From contig NZ_SCFM01000014.1 of assembly GCF_004138295.1 (NCBI RefSeq), positions 93,764 through 157,763 of the forward strand: a stretch of 64,000 nt of DNA. Reading direction: 5' to 3'. Below the pieces are notes generated by a model that had not been told where the DNA came from, searched no databases, and saw nothing but the letters and a program-made list of their open reading frames with translations. This DNA is from Ectobacillus funiculus. GTDB lineage: Bacteria > Bacillota > Bacilli > Bacillales > Bacillaceae_G. The position numbers and the translations under genes are program-made. Positions 35,207-43,901 of this stretch are shown here, in pieces. Each line of letters starts with the position of its first letter. Positions within the stretch are counted from its first letter, which is position 1.

Positions 35207-35335
35207 TTATTCTACATAATCCAAAGATGCTTGAACACCACGCTGCTCTTTTTTTGTCATCGGAGAGGGTGTATCCTTTGGTACATGGTTTGTCGCTTGC
35301 TTTCGTGCTTGCTTCTTTTTTCCTTTTGCCATCAT
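35207..35335 (-). CDS. Small basic peptide of 42 aa
   Basis: MMAKGKKKQARKQATNHVPK then DTPSPMTKKEQRGVQASLDYVE. AGCAAGGAGGTGCAA precedes the start, an excellent ribosome site, so I take it as real although it is too short for most gene finders. Highly charged, likely disordered. It lies between the CobW gene and znuA. Function unknown. Confidence 0.6.
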   Translation of the reverse strand: MMAKGKKKQARKQATNHVPKDTPSPMTKKEQRGVQASLDYVE

Positions 35336-35393
35336 TTGCACCTCCTTGCTCTGTTACATATAATGTAAGTCTTTTCTTAAATCTTTATGCAGC

Positions 35394-35417
35394 AAGGGGC
35401 GCTAGTCAGCGCCCCTT
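35394..35417. terminator. Hairpin at the znuA stop
   Basis: Perfect 10-bp stem AAGGGGCGCT / AGCGCCCCTT with 4-nt loop, just beyond the znuA stop. The T-run is poor. Confidence 0.6.
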
Positions 35418-35420
35418 ATC

Positions 35421-36362
35421 TTATGGATTCATAGCTTTCTTTAAAGTTTCTAAATTTTCTTTCATCAATGTAAGATAGTCTTTGTTTTTCTTTGCATCTT
35501 CCTCAGAAATAGTTGCCAGATGGTTTAAACGAAGAATTTTTGTTCCTGTTTCCTTCTGTACAACCTCAGCCACTTTTGGAGTCGCAAATGTTTCAAATAA
35601 AATATATTGTAGGTGATGTTCTTTTGCCAGCTTTGCGATTTCTGTCAGCTTTTTTTGTGAAGGCTCTTGAGAAGCTGATAGACCGGCGATTGCGATTTGT
35701 TTAATGCCATAGCGGTGTTCCCAGTAACCGTACGCAGCATGGGATACGAGTATTTCTTTTGTTTTTGCGTTGTTTACTGCGGTTTGGAACTCCTTGTCTA
35801 AATCGCTTAGTTGTTGATTGAGGACTTCATAATTCTTTTCAAATTCGTCCTTATGCGCTGGCTGCAGCTTTACAAGTGCATTTTTGATGGCCTCTGCTTG
35901 CCGAGCAGCTAAAGAAGGGTCGAGCCACACATGTGGATCTTGATCGTGATGATGCGCTTCTGTTTCTTCATGCTCTTCCTCTTCTTCAGAGGATGTGATA
36001 AGCGGCAGACCTTCGGATGCATTTACAATTGTTACTTTCTCCTGTTTAAGAGATTCCTCGAGTTTATCTACGAACGGTTCTAATTCCGCCCCATTGTATA
36101 CAAATAAATCTGCTTTTGCGATACTTACTGTTTGTTTTTGCGAAGGCTCGTATGTATGTGAATCTGCGCCTGCAGGATAAATAGCTTGTACATCTACATA
36201 GTTGCCGCCAATTTTTTCTGCAAAATCTTTTAATGGAAAAATAGTTGTATACACGGTAATCTTTTCGTTTTGCTGCTTTGCTGTGCTGCTTTCTTTACCA
36301 CATCCCGTAACGAAAGCTGAGATGATAAGAAAAAGCGACAGGATTATAGCTTGTTTCTTCAT
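35421..36362 (-). CDS. znuA: Zinc ABC-transporter binding lipoprotein ZnuA
   Basis: A 313-aa extracellular lipoprotein of the cluster A-I metal-binding family. Signal peptide with lipobox ending VTGCGKES; mature part starts at Cys ~20. Zinc ligands: His in YPAGADSHTYEPS, the acidic/His-rich flexible loop EEEEEHEETEAHHHDQDPH, His in ILVSHAAYGYW and the C-terminal acidic residue region. The His-rich loop marks zinc rather than manganese binding. ATG at 36362 with AAGGGAGAA upstream. No znuB or znuC is adjacent, so permease genes must lie elsewhere. A Zur box lies 35 bp before the start. Confidence 0.92.
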   Translation of the reverse strand: MKKQAIILSLFLIISAFVTGCGKESSTAKQQNEKITVYTTIFPLKDFAEKIGGNYVDVQAIYPAGADSHTYEPSQKQTVSIAKADLFVYNGAELEPFVDKLEESLKQEKVTIVNASEGLPLITSSEEEEEHEETEAHHHDQDPHVWLDPSLAARQAEAIKNALVKLQPAHKDEFEKNYEVLNQQLSDLDKEFQTAVNNAKTKEILVSHAAYGYWEHRYGIKQIAIAGLSASQEPSQKKLTEIAKLAKEHHLQYILFETFATPKVAEVVQKETGTKILRLNHLATISEEDAKKNKDYLTLMKENLETLKKAMNP

Positions 36363-36396
36363 AGTAATTCTCCCTTTCAAATGTTTAATGCGAATT

Positions 36397-36417
36397 ATAT
36401 CGTAACAATTTCGATTT
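36397..36417. promoter_or_regulatory. Zur box 1 (znuA side)
   Basis: Matches 17 of the 20 specified positions of AAATCGTAATNATTACGATTT; the core ATCGTAA...ATTTCGATTT is intact. Confidence 0.85.
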
Positions 36418-36450
36418 ACTAAGTATACTATGGAATCCTTGGATGTGCAA

Positions 36451-36471
36451 TAGTCGAAATCATTACGATTT
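36451..36471. promoter_or_regulatory. Zur box 2 (ycgR side)
   Basis: Also 17 of 20; the right half ATTACGATTT is perfect. It is placed for control of the divergent permease operon. Confidence 0.85.
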
Positions 36472-36564
36472 CAGTCTGCTATGGTGTATAAAGAAGTATG
36501 TCATAGAGCGTTCGGACAAGCATATATTGCTAGTATAGGCAATCTGTATGTTAGGAGGATTATT

Positions 36565-37551
36565 ATGGCTTGGTCACGCTTTTTGCGGGAAACGATTGGT
36601 GTTGTACTCATTGCGTTGTTTTTATTTTTATTTTTCTTTGTAGATTTTACTAGTTTAGCACATATAAAGGACATTATTCCGAAGAACTGGATGAATGTAA
36701 ATACAATATTCTTAAGTATTTTTCTTGAAGCTGCTCCATTCGTTCTTATTGGTGTATTTGTTTCTTCTATCATTCAAACGTTTATAACAGAGGAGCAGCT
36801 GAAAAAGGCAATACCGCGCAACCCGTTTTTGGCAGTGGTACCAGCAGCACTTGCCGGGCTCGTGTTTCCAATGTGCGAATGCGCAATTGTTCCGGTCGTT
36901 AGACGTCTCATTCAAAAAGGAATGCCGCTGCATATTGGCATGGTCATTTTAGTAAGTACACCTATCCTTAACCCGATTGTATTTGCATCAACATACTATG
37001 CGTTTCGGACAACCCCCTATATTGCCTATTACCGGCTTGGCTTAGCCTTTGTTGCAGCAGTTATTATCGGGCTCGTCGTGTATTGCCTGTATCGCAATCA
37101 GAATGTGCTGAAAGATCAGACCGTTGTGAATCCGCATATACACTTAGGATTTGAAAGCCGGTGGAAACAAATTTTGCAGCATGCTGCTGATGAATTTTTC
37201 AGTACAGGAAAGTTTTTACTCATCGGCGCGCTGATTGCCAGTTGTTTTCAAACCTTTCTCGATCGGCAGCTTCTGGAGCAGGTTGCATCTAATCATGTAT
37301 TGTCACCGGCGGTTATGATGGGATTAGGGTATGTTTTGTCACTTTGCTCAGAGGCAGATGCTTTTATTGCAGCTTCGTTGAACCATACATTTTCGGCTCA
37401 GTCCTTGCTCGCATTTCTTGTATTTGGTCCTATGCTCGACATTAAAAATACGCTTATGCTCCTCGCATATTTTAAGAAGCGGTTTGTTGCAAGTTTCTTC
37501 GTTATTGTAATAGTTGTTGTATACATTGTTGTTCAATGTGCTAGATTGTAG
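36565..37551 (+). CDS. ycgR: UPF0718/DUF318 permease (YcgR-like)
   Basis: A 328-aa membrane protein with about eight to nine hydrophobic segments. The family words FPMCECAIVPVVRRLIQKG and STPILNPIVF, and the second-half SLCSEADAFIAASL, mark the DUF318 permeases, which include ArsP-type exporters. B. subtilis YcgR is the nearest I know by operon structure. ATG at 36565 has TTAGGAGGATTATT; the longer open frame from 36481 lacks a site. A YcgQ-like partner starts 15 nt after its stop. The Zur box upstream suggests expression on zinc starvation. Confidence 0.85.
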   Translation: MAWSRFLRETIGVVLIALFLFLFFFVDFTSLAHIKDIIPKNWMNVNTIFLSIFLEAAPFVLIGVFVSSIIQTFITEEQLKKAIPRNPFLAVVPAALAGLVFPMCECAIVPVVRRLIQKGMPLHIGMVILVSTPILNPIVFASTYYAFRTTPYIAYYRLGLAFVAAVIIGLVVYCLYRNQNVLKDQTVVNPHIHLGFESRWKQILQHAADEFFSTGKFLLIGALIASCFQTFLDRQLLEQVASNHVLSPAVMMGLGYVLSLCSEADAFIAASLNHTFSAQSLLAFLVFGPMLDIKNTLMLLAYFKKRFVASFFVIVIVVVYIVVQCARL

Positions 37552-37565
37552 AAAGGAGGATGGAG

Positions 37566-38426
37566 ATGAGTGAGCAAGAATCTTTCCATCAATACATACG
37601 GGGGCTTTTACTAATTGGCTTTGGTATGCTGCTATTTAAATTGCTTATGACGGGCCATATTGAGAATTTTATTGCTCCAAAGATGCGTGGATTTACCTAT
37701 TTTACCCTTATAGTTTCCTTTGCATTAGGTGTGTTTCAAGTGTGGAGTCATCCAAAGCAGCAAAGCTGTGATTGCGGGCATCATCATGAGGAGCAAACAA
37801 GGTTCGGTAAAGGCTTGATATATGCTTTATTCCTTTTTCCGATTGTGAGCGGGTTTCTTTTTTCTAATGCTGCATTAGATGGAAGCGTTGCTGCAAAGAG
37901 AGGAGTAACGCTAGCAGGGACAACGTCTTCACAACAACCGGCTGGCGGAAATGATGCCGTAAGCAGTTTATTGACGGACGCGGAAGAGAATCCCCAGTTA
38001 CTACCGCAAACAGCACCTCCTGGCTATTATGAGAAGCTCGAAAAAAAGTTACTTAGCCAGCAGCATATCACTGTGAATGATGCAGATTATATGTCTGTTA
38101 TGGATGTCATCGGAAAAGACGTAATGGGCTTCAAAGGGAAAGGAATTACATTTATTGGCTTTGTGCATCGTGAACCAGATCTTGATCAAAATACAATTAT
38201 CTTAGCACGTTACGGCATTACCTGCTGCACCGCAGACGCTTCTGTGCTTGGGATGATGGCCAAAGGACAGAACGTTTCTTCATTGGAACAAGGGGATTGG
38301 GTCCAAATTACGGGTACGTTGGGAGATACGATTTACATAGATACGCTTCTCCCGATTGTGTCGATTCAATCTGTCAAGAAAATATCTGCACCAGAGACGC
38401 CATATGTGTATCAACAGTTCCAGTAG
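37566..38426 (+). CDS. ycgQ: YcgQ-like membrane protein (TIGR03943/DUF1980)
   Basis: A 286-aa protein. The first 110 residues contain about three to four hydrophobic segments around a Cys/His cluster that could bind metal (QQSCDCGHHHEEQ). The soluble C-terminal half (about 160-286) is an OB-like domain with FKGKGITFIGFVHREPDLD, ARYGITCCTADA and GDWVQITGTLG. This layout is that of YcgQ, always paired with the UPF0718 permease. AAAGGAGGATGG precedes the ATG at 37566. Likely a membrane complex with YcgR; transported ligand unknown. Confidence 0.83.
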   Translation: MSEQESFHQYIRGLLLIGFGMLLFKLLMTGHIENFIAPKMRGFTYFTLIVSFALGVFQVWSHPKQQSCDCGHHHEEQTRFGKGLIYALFLFPIVSGFLFSNAALDGSVAAKRGVTLAGTTSSQQPAGGNDAVSSLLTDAEENPQLLPQTAPPGYYEKLEKKLLSQQHITVNDADYMSVMDVIGKDVMGFKGKGITFIGFVHREPDLDQNTIILARYGITCCTADASVLGMMAKGQNVSSLEQGDWVQITGTLGDTIYIDTLLPIVSIQSVKKISAPETPYVYQQFQ

Positions 38427-38501
38427 CAATTCTCGAAACAGAGGTATAGAATCCTTTTCCCTCTTCATATAGTGAAACAAGAATGGGGAAGGGGAGAGAC
38501 T

Positions 38502-38645
38502 ATGGGGTATTGGTTTGAGGCGGTTGCTATTTTGCTAGCCGTACTAGTTCCTTTAGGCGGTGTTGTTTGGTTTTTAAGAGACTTAATCGAAAGTTTTGGA
38601 GATGCAAGCACGATTACGCCCCTTCAGGATGAAGAGACGCAGTAA
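38502..38645 (+). CDS. Small membrane protein of 47 aa
   Basis: MGYWFEAVAILLAVLVPLGG VVWFLRDLIESF..., one transmembrane helix and an acidic tail (PLQDEETQ). AAGGGGAGAGACT just before the ATG and a terminator after the stop support it. Possibly the last gene of the ycgRQ operon. Not recognised. Confidence 0.65.
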   Translation: MGYWFEAVAILLAVLVPLGGVVWFLRDLIESFGDASTITPLQDEETQ

Positions 38646-38651
38646 AAATAA

Positions 38652-38688
38652 AGGAGTGTCTTTTACAACAGGAAGAGGCACTCTTTTT
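38652..38688 (+). terminator. Terminator of the ycgRQ region
   Basis: GAGTG..CTT pairs with AAG..CACTC, followed by TTTTT. Confidence 0.7.
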
Positions 38689-38792
38689 CTAATGTTAAAA
38701 AAGAAGGGTTTTTATTAAAAAGCAGGTTGCTTCCTGTTCTTCCCTTACAGTATACTTCAAGTATCCAATTTGATTCATAAAGAGGGAAACAC

Positions 38793-39452
38793 ATGGAAAA
38801 GAGAACTGCTTTAGTACTTGGAGCCAGCGGTTTAGTTGGACAAGAGGTCACAAGACTTTTGCTTGCTTCTTCTCGTTATCGATCCGTAACGGTATTAGTT
38901 AGAAAGAAATTAGATTGGAAGCATGAGAAGCTGCGGCAGCAGCTGGTTGATTTTGCTGCCTTAGAACAGTACGAAAGCGTTTTTTCCGTACATGATGTGT
39001 ACAGTTGTCTAGGAACCACCATCAAAAAAGCGAAAACAAAGGAGAATTTTTGGAAGGTCGATTATGAGTATACAATGAGCGCTGCGCGATTGTCTCAACA
39101 AAAGGGCGTACATAACTTTCTAACAGTCTCCTCTATCGGAGCAAATCCCAGGTCTATATTTTTTTACTCGCAAGTAAAGGGGAGAGTGGAAGAAGACTTA
39201 AAGAAGCTTTCTCTGCAAGGTCTCCATATTTTTCGACCTTCTTTGCTTTTAGGAGAACGTGAGGAGGTTCGATTAGGAGAACGGGTGGCAGAAAAGTTTT
39301 TCGGTATTATGCCCTTTCTGTTTACAGGTCCATTGCACAAGTATAAGCCAATTGCTGCCGAGCAGGTGGCAAAGGAGATGTGTAAGGTAGCATTATGGGA
39401 CATGAGAGGTGTGCATATATACGAATCCAATGACATTGCCAACATGCAATAA
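38793..39452 (+). CDS. NAD(P)-binding oxidoreductase-like protein (atypical SDR)
   Basis: A 219-aa Rossmann protein. LVLGASGLVGQEVTRLLL is the dinucleotide-binding start, and SCLGTTIKKAKTKENF and FLTVSSIGANP occupy the usual atypical SDR positions; FYSQVKGRVEEDL offers the Tyr-x-x-x-Lys-like pair. It resembles YraR/HTATIP2-type proteins. Substrate unknown. GAGGGAAACAC precedes the ATG. It is followed after 39 nt by an HD-domain gene and may be cotranscribed. Confidence 0.85.
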   Translation: MEKRTALVLGASGLVGQEVTRLLLASSRYRSVTVLVRKKLDWKHEKLRQQLVDFAALEQYESVFSVHDVYSCLGTTIKKAKTKENFWKVDYEYTMSAARLSQQKGVHNFLTVSSIGANPRSIFFYSQVKGRVEEDLKKLSLQGLHIFRPSLLLGEREEVRLGERVAEKFFGIMPFLFTGPLHKYKPIAAEQVAKEMCKVALWDMRGVHIYESNDIANMQ

Positions 39453-39491
39453 TGTTGGCTTTTCGTTTACTATTTATAAGGGAGTGGGAGT

Positions 39492-40046
39492 ATGAACAGG
39501 TATATATTAGATTTGTTTAGTTTAGTTGTCGAAGCTGCTACCGTCGCACACGGCAAACAAACGAGAAAAGGAAATGGAACACCATATATTACTCATCCGT
39601 TTACAGTGGCGCTTCTTTTGCTGCAGGCAGGGTGTTCAGAGGAAACGGTTGCTGCCGGCTTGCTTCATGATACCATAGAGGATACGAACCTTTCTTTTGA
39701 AGAAATTGAACATAAATTTGGGCAACAAATTGCTCGCGTTGTACGCGAATGTTCCGAGTATGACAAAAGCAAGGGCTGGGAGGAAAGAAAGCAACATAAA
39801 ATTGATCACCTCCATACCGTCTCGTTAGAAGCATGCATGGTGATGTGTGCTGATAAGCTTCATAACATTCGTGCTACTGTCCGCGAATTTGAAGCAAAGG
39901 GAGACGATGTTTGGGGTCGTTTTAATCGCGGCAAGGAAAAGCAAGAATGGTATTACCGCAGCGTAGTAGACGTGCTCGGGAAAAGGGTACCTGACTTTTC
40001 GCTGTACAGTTTGCTGAAACAGGAGGTAGACGAGCTGTTTCGTTAG
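39492..40046 (+). CDS. HD-domain phosphohydrolase, MESH1/SpoT-hydrolase type
   Basis: A 184-aa single-domain HD protein. Motifs: AHGKQTRKGNGTPYITHPF, AAGLLHDTIEDTN (HD pair) and MCADKLHNIRA (late Asp). These are the metal and substrate residues of the (p)ppGpp hydrolase domain of Rel/SpoT; there is no synthetase, TGS or ACT domain. It could hydrolyse (p)ppGpp or another nucleotide. GGGAGTGGGAGT lies before the ATG. Confidence 0.88.
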   Translation: MNRYILDLFSLVVEAATVAHGKQTRKGNGTPYITHPFTVALLLLQAGCSEETVAAGLLHDTIEDTNLSFEEIEHKFGQQIARVVRECSEYDKSKGWEERKQHKIDHLHTVSLEACMVMCADKLHNIRATVREFEAKGDDVWGRFNRGKEKQEWYYRSVVDVLGKRVPDFSLYSLLKQEVDELFR

Positions 40047-40213
40047 GGGTGGAACCTGGCTTTAACAAATTTGCAGCGGCTACAAGTATTAGAAATCTTA
40101 TGATATCTCTCAGCACCGGTAAAGCTTCTTTGACATATAATAAGGACAAGCTTACACGGTAGATTGGTTAGTTCCTGTTGTATAAGCTAATGATTCAAAT
40201 AAGGAGATTTATC

Positions 40214-40391
40214 ATGAATCTCACAAAAGAAAATATTGTAAAGTGCTTGAGCAACTGGAAGACATGGGTTGCTCTTTTGTTCTGTTCTAGGGCTTGTGTT
40301 TAAAAAGCAACTGCTTGGAGAAGACAGGGAAGTAAAGAAAACAAAGAAAACAAAGCCGTTGGCGTACTATCTTATGAGCAATGAAGCCTAG
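40214..40391 (+). pseudogene. Possible frameshifted small gene
   Basis: ATG at 40214 with AAGGAGATTT reads MNLTKENIVKCLSNWKTWVA and stops at 40305. In another frame the text continues as LVFKKQLLGEDREV to SNEA with a stop at 40389. One added base near 40287 would explain both. The flanking sequence 40047-40200 and 40392-40560 holds nothing else. Speculative. Confidence 0.35.
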
Positions 40392-40582
40392 CTTTGGTTG
40401 TATTGTCCTGATAAATTTTGACCATAAAAACGCTCACGAAGTTAAAAAAGTTTGAAAAAACTCGAAATGAGTTATAGGATGAGTGATAAGGAGATAAGTA
40501 AAAACAAGGTTTTCCGGAACTTTATGAAGATATCTGAAACCTAAAAATAAAATAGCACTATGAATGAAAATGGAGTGAGAAT

Positions 40583-41041
40583 ATGGATTATACTGCGTAT
40601 TACGAAAGCCCGTTAGGTTGGATAGAAGTAAAGGGAAATGACCTTGGAATTATATCTGTTTTGTTTGTGGACGAGCAAGGGCAGACTTGTAAGAGCCCAC
40701 TTGTTGCACAATGTGTGGAAGAGTTGGAGGAGTATTTTCAAAATAAGCGAACTACGTTTACAGTGCCGTTATGTCCGGATGGAACTGATTTTCAAAAACG
40801 AGTGTGGACGGCCCTGCGAACGGTTTCATATGGAAAAACTGCTTCGTACTTAGATATGGCAAATGAGATTGGAAACCCGAAGGCTGTACGAGCAATTGGC
40901 GGTGCAAACAGTAGGAATCCCATTTCAATTATTGTACCCTGTCACAGGATTATTGGGAAAAATGGCACGCTTGTTGGGTATGAGGGAGGTCTTTGGAGAA
41001 AAGAATGGTTATTGAAGCATGAAGGGAGCTTGACAAAGTAA
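40583..41041 (+). CDS. ogt: Methylated-DNA--protein-cysteine methyltransferase
   Basis: A 152-aa suicide DNA-repair protein that removes methyl groups from O6-methylguanine. The acceptor cysteine is in IIVPCHRIIGKNG, with the helix-turn-helix FQKRVWTALRTVSYGKTASY and the asparagine hinge GGANSRNP. The short N-terminal domain is typical of Ogt. GGAGTGAGAAT precedes the ATG. Monocistronic. Confidence 0.95.
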   Translation: MDYTAYYESPLGWIEVKGNDLGIISVLFVDEQGQTCKSPLVAQCVEELEEYFQNKRTTFTVPLCPDGTDFQKRVWTALRTVSYGKTASYLDMANEIGNPKAVRAIGGANSRNPISIIVPCHRIIGKNGTLVGYEGGLWRKEWLLKHEGSLTK

Positions 41042-41102
41042 CGTGCAGATTAAGATAATCTAGCTTTATATACTAGAAACACCTGCTGTAAAAAGGAGTT
41101 GA

Positions 41103-42041
41103 ATGAGGGTGTTTTGTATGAATTGCGGAAAACCGTGTGACCGTGCTTCACTGAACTGTGAACAATGCCGGCAGCAGTTGTACGAGGGAGAGCAGGAGTT
41201 AGAACGGGAGTTAAGACTGTTTGTCGGCAAACAATATCCTTTTTATAAGCGTAAATGGGAACGGGAGCAGACAAGAAAGTTAAAATGGAGCTGGAACGGC
41301 TGGGCAGCTTTTTTTAATGTTCTGTGGCTGGGATACCGAGGAATGTACAGAACAGCATTGTTGTTTCTTTTTATGGTAGTAATTATGAACGCTGTTTCAT
41401 ATTACATTGGCTGGAACTACGGGCTTCCGATTATCAACACAACGCCCGCGGCTTTGCTGCTTGTGTTTGTTGCTTGTATTGGCTTGGGTCTTTTTGCTAA
41501 TCAACTGTACTATCAACATGCGATTCGCCGTATTTATAAGCTAAAAGCAAAAGGAATTGCGAACGAGGCAGCGGAAACATACTTGTTACAGACTGCAGGA
41601 GGAACGCGTAAAGTAGGTATCGCTCTGCTGCTTGCAGCAAGTGTTGTCTTATCCTCTATTAGCCACAGGCTATTTCCGACAGACCTTGATATTGTGAATA
41701 CGGTGAGAAACGGCTCTCTATACAATTATCCTTTGTATTCTATCGGTGAGTCATTTGAGCAATATTTTCATCAGCCATCATGGCAGTATTACCGTGCGCC
41801 TGATGGACTAGAGCTCGTTGAATTTCATGGTTTTAAAGCGGGTACTGAGCGGACAAAGATTGTAATTCAGTTTCTTGTCGACTATCAGCTAGGGGAAATT
41901 GAACCATATTCTCTTGAAATAAATGGTGTTGTGCAAGAGGAAGCTGCTTTCTATGAATTAATGGACTCAGTATACAGCGTGCAGAATCCATTTGAGTTAG
42001 ATGATGATTTAGATAAAGGGAGCGAAAAAAATGCATTGTAA
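41103..42041 (+). CDS. Zinc-ribbon membrane protein with DUF2628-like core
   Basis: A 312-aa protein. The N-terminus is a zinc ribbon (FCMNCGKPCDRASLNCEQC, residues 4-22). Residues 60-90 (WSWNGWAAFFNVLWLGYRGMY) resemble the DUF2628 motif, and three to four hydrophobic segments follow. The C-terminal part (about 215-312) is soluble and probably outside. AAAGGAGTTGA immediately precedes ATG 41103. Function unknown. Confidence 0.75.
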   Translation: MRVFCMNCGKPCDRASLNCEQCRQQLYEGEQELERELRLFVGKQYPFYKRKWEREQTRKLKWSWNGWAAFFNVLWLGYRGMYRTALLFLFMVVIMNAVSYYIGWNYGLPIINTTPAALLLVFVACIGLGLFANQLYYQHAIRRIYKLKAKGIANEAAETYLLQTAGGTRKVGIALLLAASVVLSSISHRLFPTDLDIVNTVRNGSLYNYPLYSIGESFEQYFHQPSWQYYRAPDGLELVEFHGFKAGTERTKIVIQFLVDYQLGEIEPYSLEINGVVQEEAAFYELMDSVYSVQNPFELDDDLDKGSEKNAL

Positions 42042-42081
42042 TACAAAAAGCTGTCAGGAACTCTGACAGCTTTTTTGTATT
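42040..42081. terminator. Bidirectional terminator
   Basis: AATACAAAAAGCTGTCAG pairs with CTGACAGCTTTTTTGTATT. It separates the zinc-ribbon protein gene from the convergent coat-like gene. Confidence 0.88.
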
Positions 42082-42586
42082 ACCATGAGAAGTAGTCTTT
42101 TTTGTTGGTATTTTCAGTGTTTTCGGATTTTTTGCAGCAGCAATCGCAGCAATCGCAGTTCTTTTTCTCTTTCTCTTTCTCTTGATACTGCGGGTTGTAC
42201 CAGTGAGTGCCACTTCCTTTGTAATAAGGGTTGTAATGAGAGTAAGCATCTTTATAGGAATATTTGTACTTTTTATAGCATTTGCAGTGATAGTCGTAGG
42301 AACGATTATATTTATGGGAACATTTGCTTCTGTTCGATCTGTGCGATTTGTTCGATCTGTGCGATTTGTTCGATCTGTTCGATCTGTTCGATCTGTTTGA
42401 TCTGTTTGATTTGTTCGATTTGTTTGATTGGTTCGATTTGTTTGATTGGTTCGATTTGTTCGAGTTTTTGTTTGATCTGTTAGAGCTATTGGACGAACCT
42501 GGATCTTGGCTTAAAAATTCTCCCATACCCGCAGCTTGTACTTGTTGAACTGCAAGTTGGATGTCTTGTTTGTTATAATTTTTCAT
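42080..42586 (-). CDS. Ser/Asn-rich repeat protein, probable spore-coat substrate of CotH
   Basis: A 168-aa protein. Residues 1-30 are a normal leader (MKNYNKQDIQLAVQQVQAAG). Residues about 31-95 are a low-complexity array of SN(K/R) triplets with interspersed SHRSNK, encoded by a 9-nt DNA repeat. Residues 95-135 are Tyr/Lys/His-rich, then a Cys cluster CDCCDCCCKK. A divergent cotH gene lies 210 bp away. In B. subtilis the CotH kinase phosphorylates serine in the repeats of CotB and of CotG, whose gene is also next to cotH. A SigK promoter upstream supports a late mother-cell coat role. GGGGGATTTTAG precedes the ATG. CotG-like function is inferred, not homology. Confidence 0.75.
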   Translation of the reverse strand: MKNYNKQDIQLAVQQVQAAGMGEFLSQDPGSSNSSNRSNKNSNKSNQSNKSNQSNKSNKSNRSNRSNRSNRSNKSHRSNKSHRSNRSKCSHKYNRSYDYHCKCYKKYKYSYKDAYSHYNPYYKGSGTHWYNPQYQEKEKEKKNCDCCDCCCKKSENTENTNKKDYFSW

Positions 42587-42658
42587 CTAAAATCCCCCAT
42601 GGATGAGTTTTGTTATAAGTGCTGCTCATCAAATATATTGACTTGCAACTTTCAATAT

Positions 42659-42686
42659 TAAGATATGTACAACCATGACAAGTTGT
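42659..42686 (-). promoter_or_regulatory. Candidate SigK promoter of the coat-like gene
   Basis: On the minus strand AC (42685-42686), 17-bp spacer and CATATCTTA (42659-42667) match the SigK consensus AC-N17-CATANNNTA. Confidence 0.65.
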
Positions 42687-42755
42687 TTCAGTATTCTTTG
42701 AAAATAGTTTTATACCTATTAAGAATGGGTATAGTGTCAACGAGGTGACAGAGTA

Positions 42756-42763
42756 CATACACT
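42756..42763 (+). promoter_or_regulatory. Candidate mother-cell -10 element of cotH
   Basis: CATACACT fits the SigE -10 consensus CATACANT; the -35 is weak. Confidence 0.4.
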
Positions 42764-42797
42764 GGGGATAGATGTTACTAAAAGGGGAGGAAGAGGG

Positions 42798-43874
42798 ATG
42801 CTGCCTTCTTATGATTTATTTATCCATCCTATGCATTTAGTTGAGCTTCGGAGAGACGTGTGGAGTGATGAACCTGTTCCGGGAAAGCTTACACATGAGA
42901 AGAAGAAGTACAATATTGAGATTGTTTATCGTGGATCTCATATCCGTGAGTTTGAAAAAAGGTCCTACCATATTGTATTCTATAAACCGAGAACGTTTTA
43001 TGGAGTAAATGAAATCCATATAAATTCCGAATTCAAGGATGTCTCGCTTATTCGTAATAAGCTGTCGCTTGATTTTTTTCAAGATATTGGAACACTATCT
43101 CCAAAATCTCAACATGTTTTATTAACAATAAATGGGAAGTTTCATGGTGTATATTTGCAGCTTGAATCAGTAGATGAGCAGTTTTTACGGCATCGTCATT
43201 TGCCAAAAGGCTGCATTCATTATGCGGTAGATGACGATGCGAATTTTTCGTTACTTAGTGACTTGGATCAAGATGTGAAGGAGTCATTATCTGCTGGATT
43301 CGAATTAAAATGTGGAGATGCTCAAAGTGAGGGCCACCTTATAGATTTTATGTATAAAGTAAATACAATCTCTCGAGCCGATTATGAGAAAGAGATTGTG
43401 AAGTATGTAGATGTTGATAATTATTTAAAATGGCTCGTTGGAATTGTTTGTACACAAAACTTTGATGGCTTTGTACACAATTATGCACTTTATAGAAATA
43501 GCGAGACAGGCTTATTTTATATCATTCCATGGGATTATGATGCCACCTGGGGACGTGATATACAAGGTCGTGTGTTGGAACATGACTACATCCGTATTCA
43601 AGGATATAACACCTTAAGTGCTCGTTTGCTTGATGTACCAGCTTTTCGAAAGCAATATGCAGCCTTGATGAGGAGAGTTTTAGATGAACAGTTTACGACT
43701 GCATATATGAAACCTAAGGTGGAGCAACTTCATGCACTCCTTCGTCCTTATGTACAAAAGGATCCGTATATGAAAGATCGGATAGATACTTTTGATCAAG
43801 AGCAGGGAGTTATTTTACAATACATTGAAAATCGCAATCGTTTTCTTAGAGAACGTCTTACAGAGCTGGATTAA
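42798..43874 (+). CDS. cotH: Spore-coat protein kinase CotH
   Basis: A 358-aa atypical kinase, nearly the same length as B. subtilis CotH. Conserved blocks: [70 protein letters not shown], and the metal-binding [13 protein letters not shown]. It phosphorylates serine-rich coat proteins in the mother cell and directs assembly of the outer coat. AAAGGGGAGGAAGAGGG gives a strong ribosome site for the ATG at 42798. It is divergent from a Ser-rich repeat gene, the expected substrate. Confidence 0.95.
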   Translation: MLPSYDLFIHPMHLVELRRDVWSDEPVPGKLTHEKKKYNIEIVYRGSHIREFEKRSYHIVFYKPRTFYGVNEIHINSEFKDVSLIRNKLSLDFFQDIGTLSPKSQHVLLTINGKFHGVYLQLESVDEQFLRHRHLPKGCIHYAVDDDANFSLLSDLDQDVKESLSAGFELKCGDAQSEGHLIDFMYKVNTISRADYEKEIVKYVDVDNYLKWLVGIVCTQNFDGFVHNYALYRNSETGLFYIIPWDYDATWGRDIQGRVLEHDYIRIQGYNTLSARLLDVPAFRKQYAALMRRVLDEQFTTAYMKPKVEQLHALLRPYVQKDPYMKDRIDTFDQEQGVILQYIENRNRFLRERLTELD

Positions 43875-43875
43875 G

Positions 43876-43900
43876 CGCAGATATGAAATCTGCGTTTTTT
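43876..43900 (+). terminator. Terminator of cotH
   Basis: CGCAGAT / ATCTGCG stem then TTTTTT. Confidence 0.8.
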
Positions 43901-43901
43901 A

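Noticed and set aside
42331..42480. 9-nt GTTCGATCT array as CRISPR or regulatory iterons, and plus-strand frames 42085-42548
   Set aside because: The repeat is the codon repeat of the Ser/Asn-rich protein on the minus strand; plus-strand frames are shadows of it without ribosome sites.
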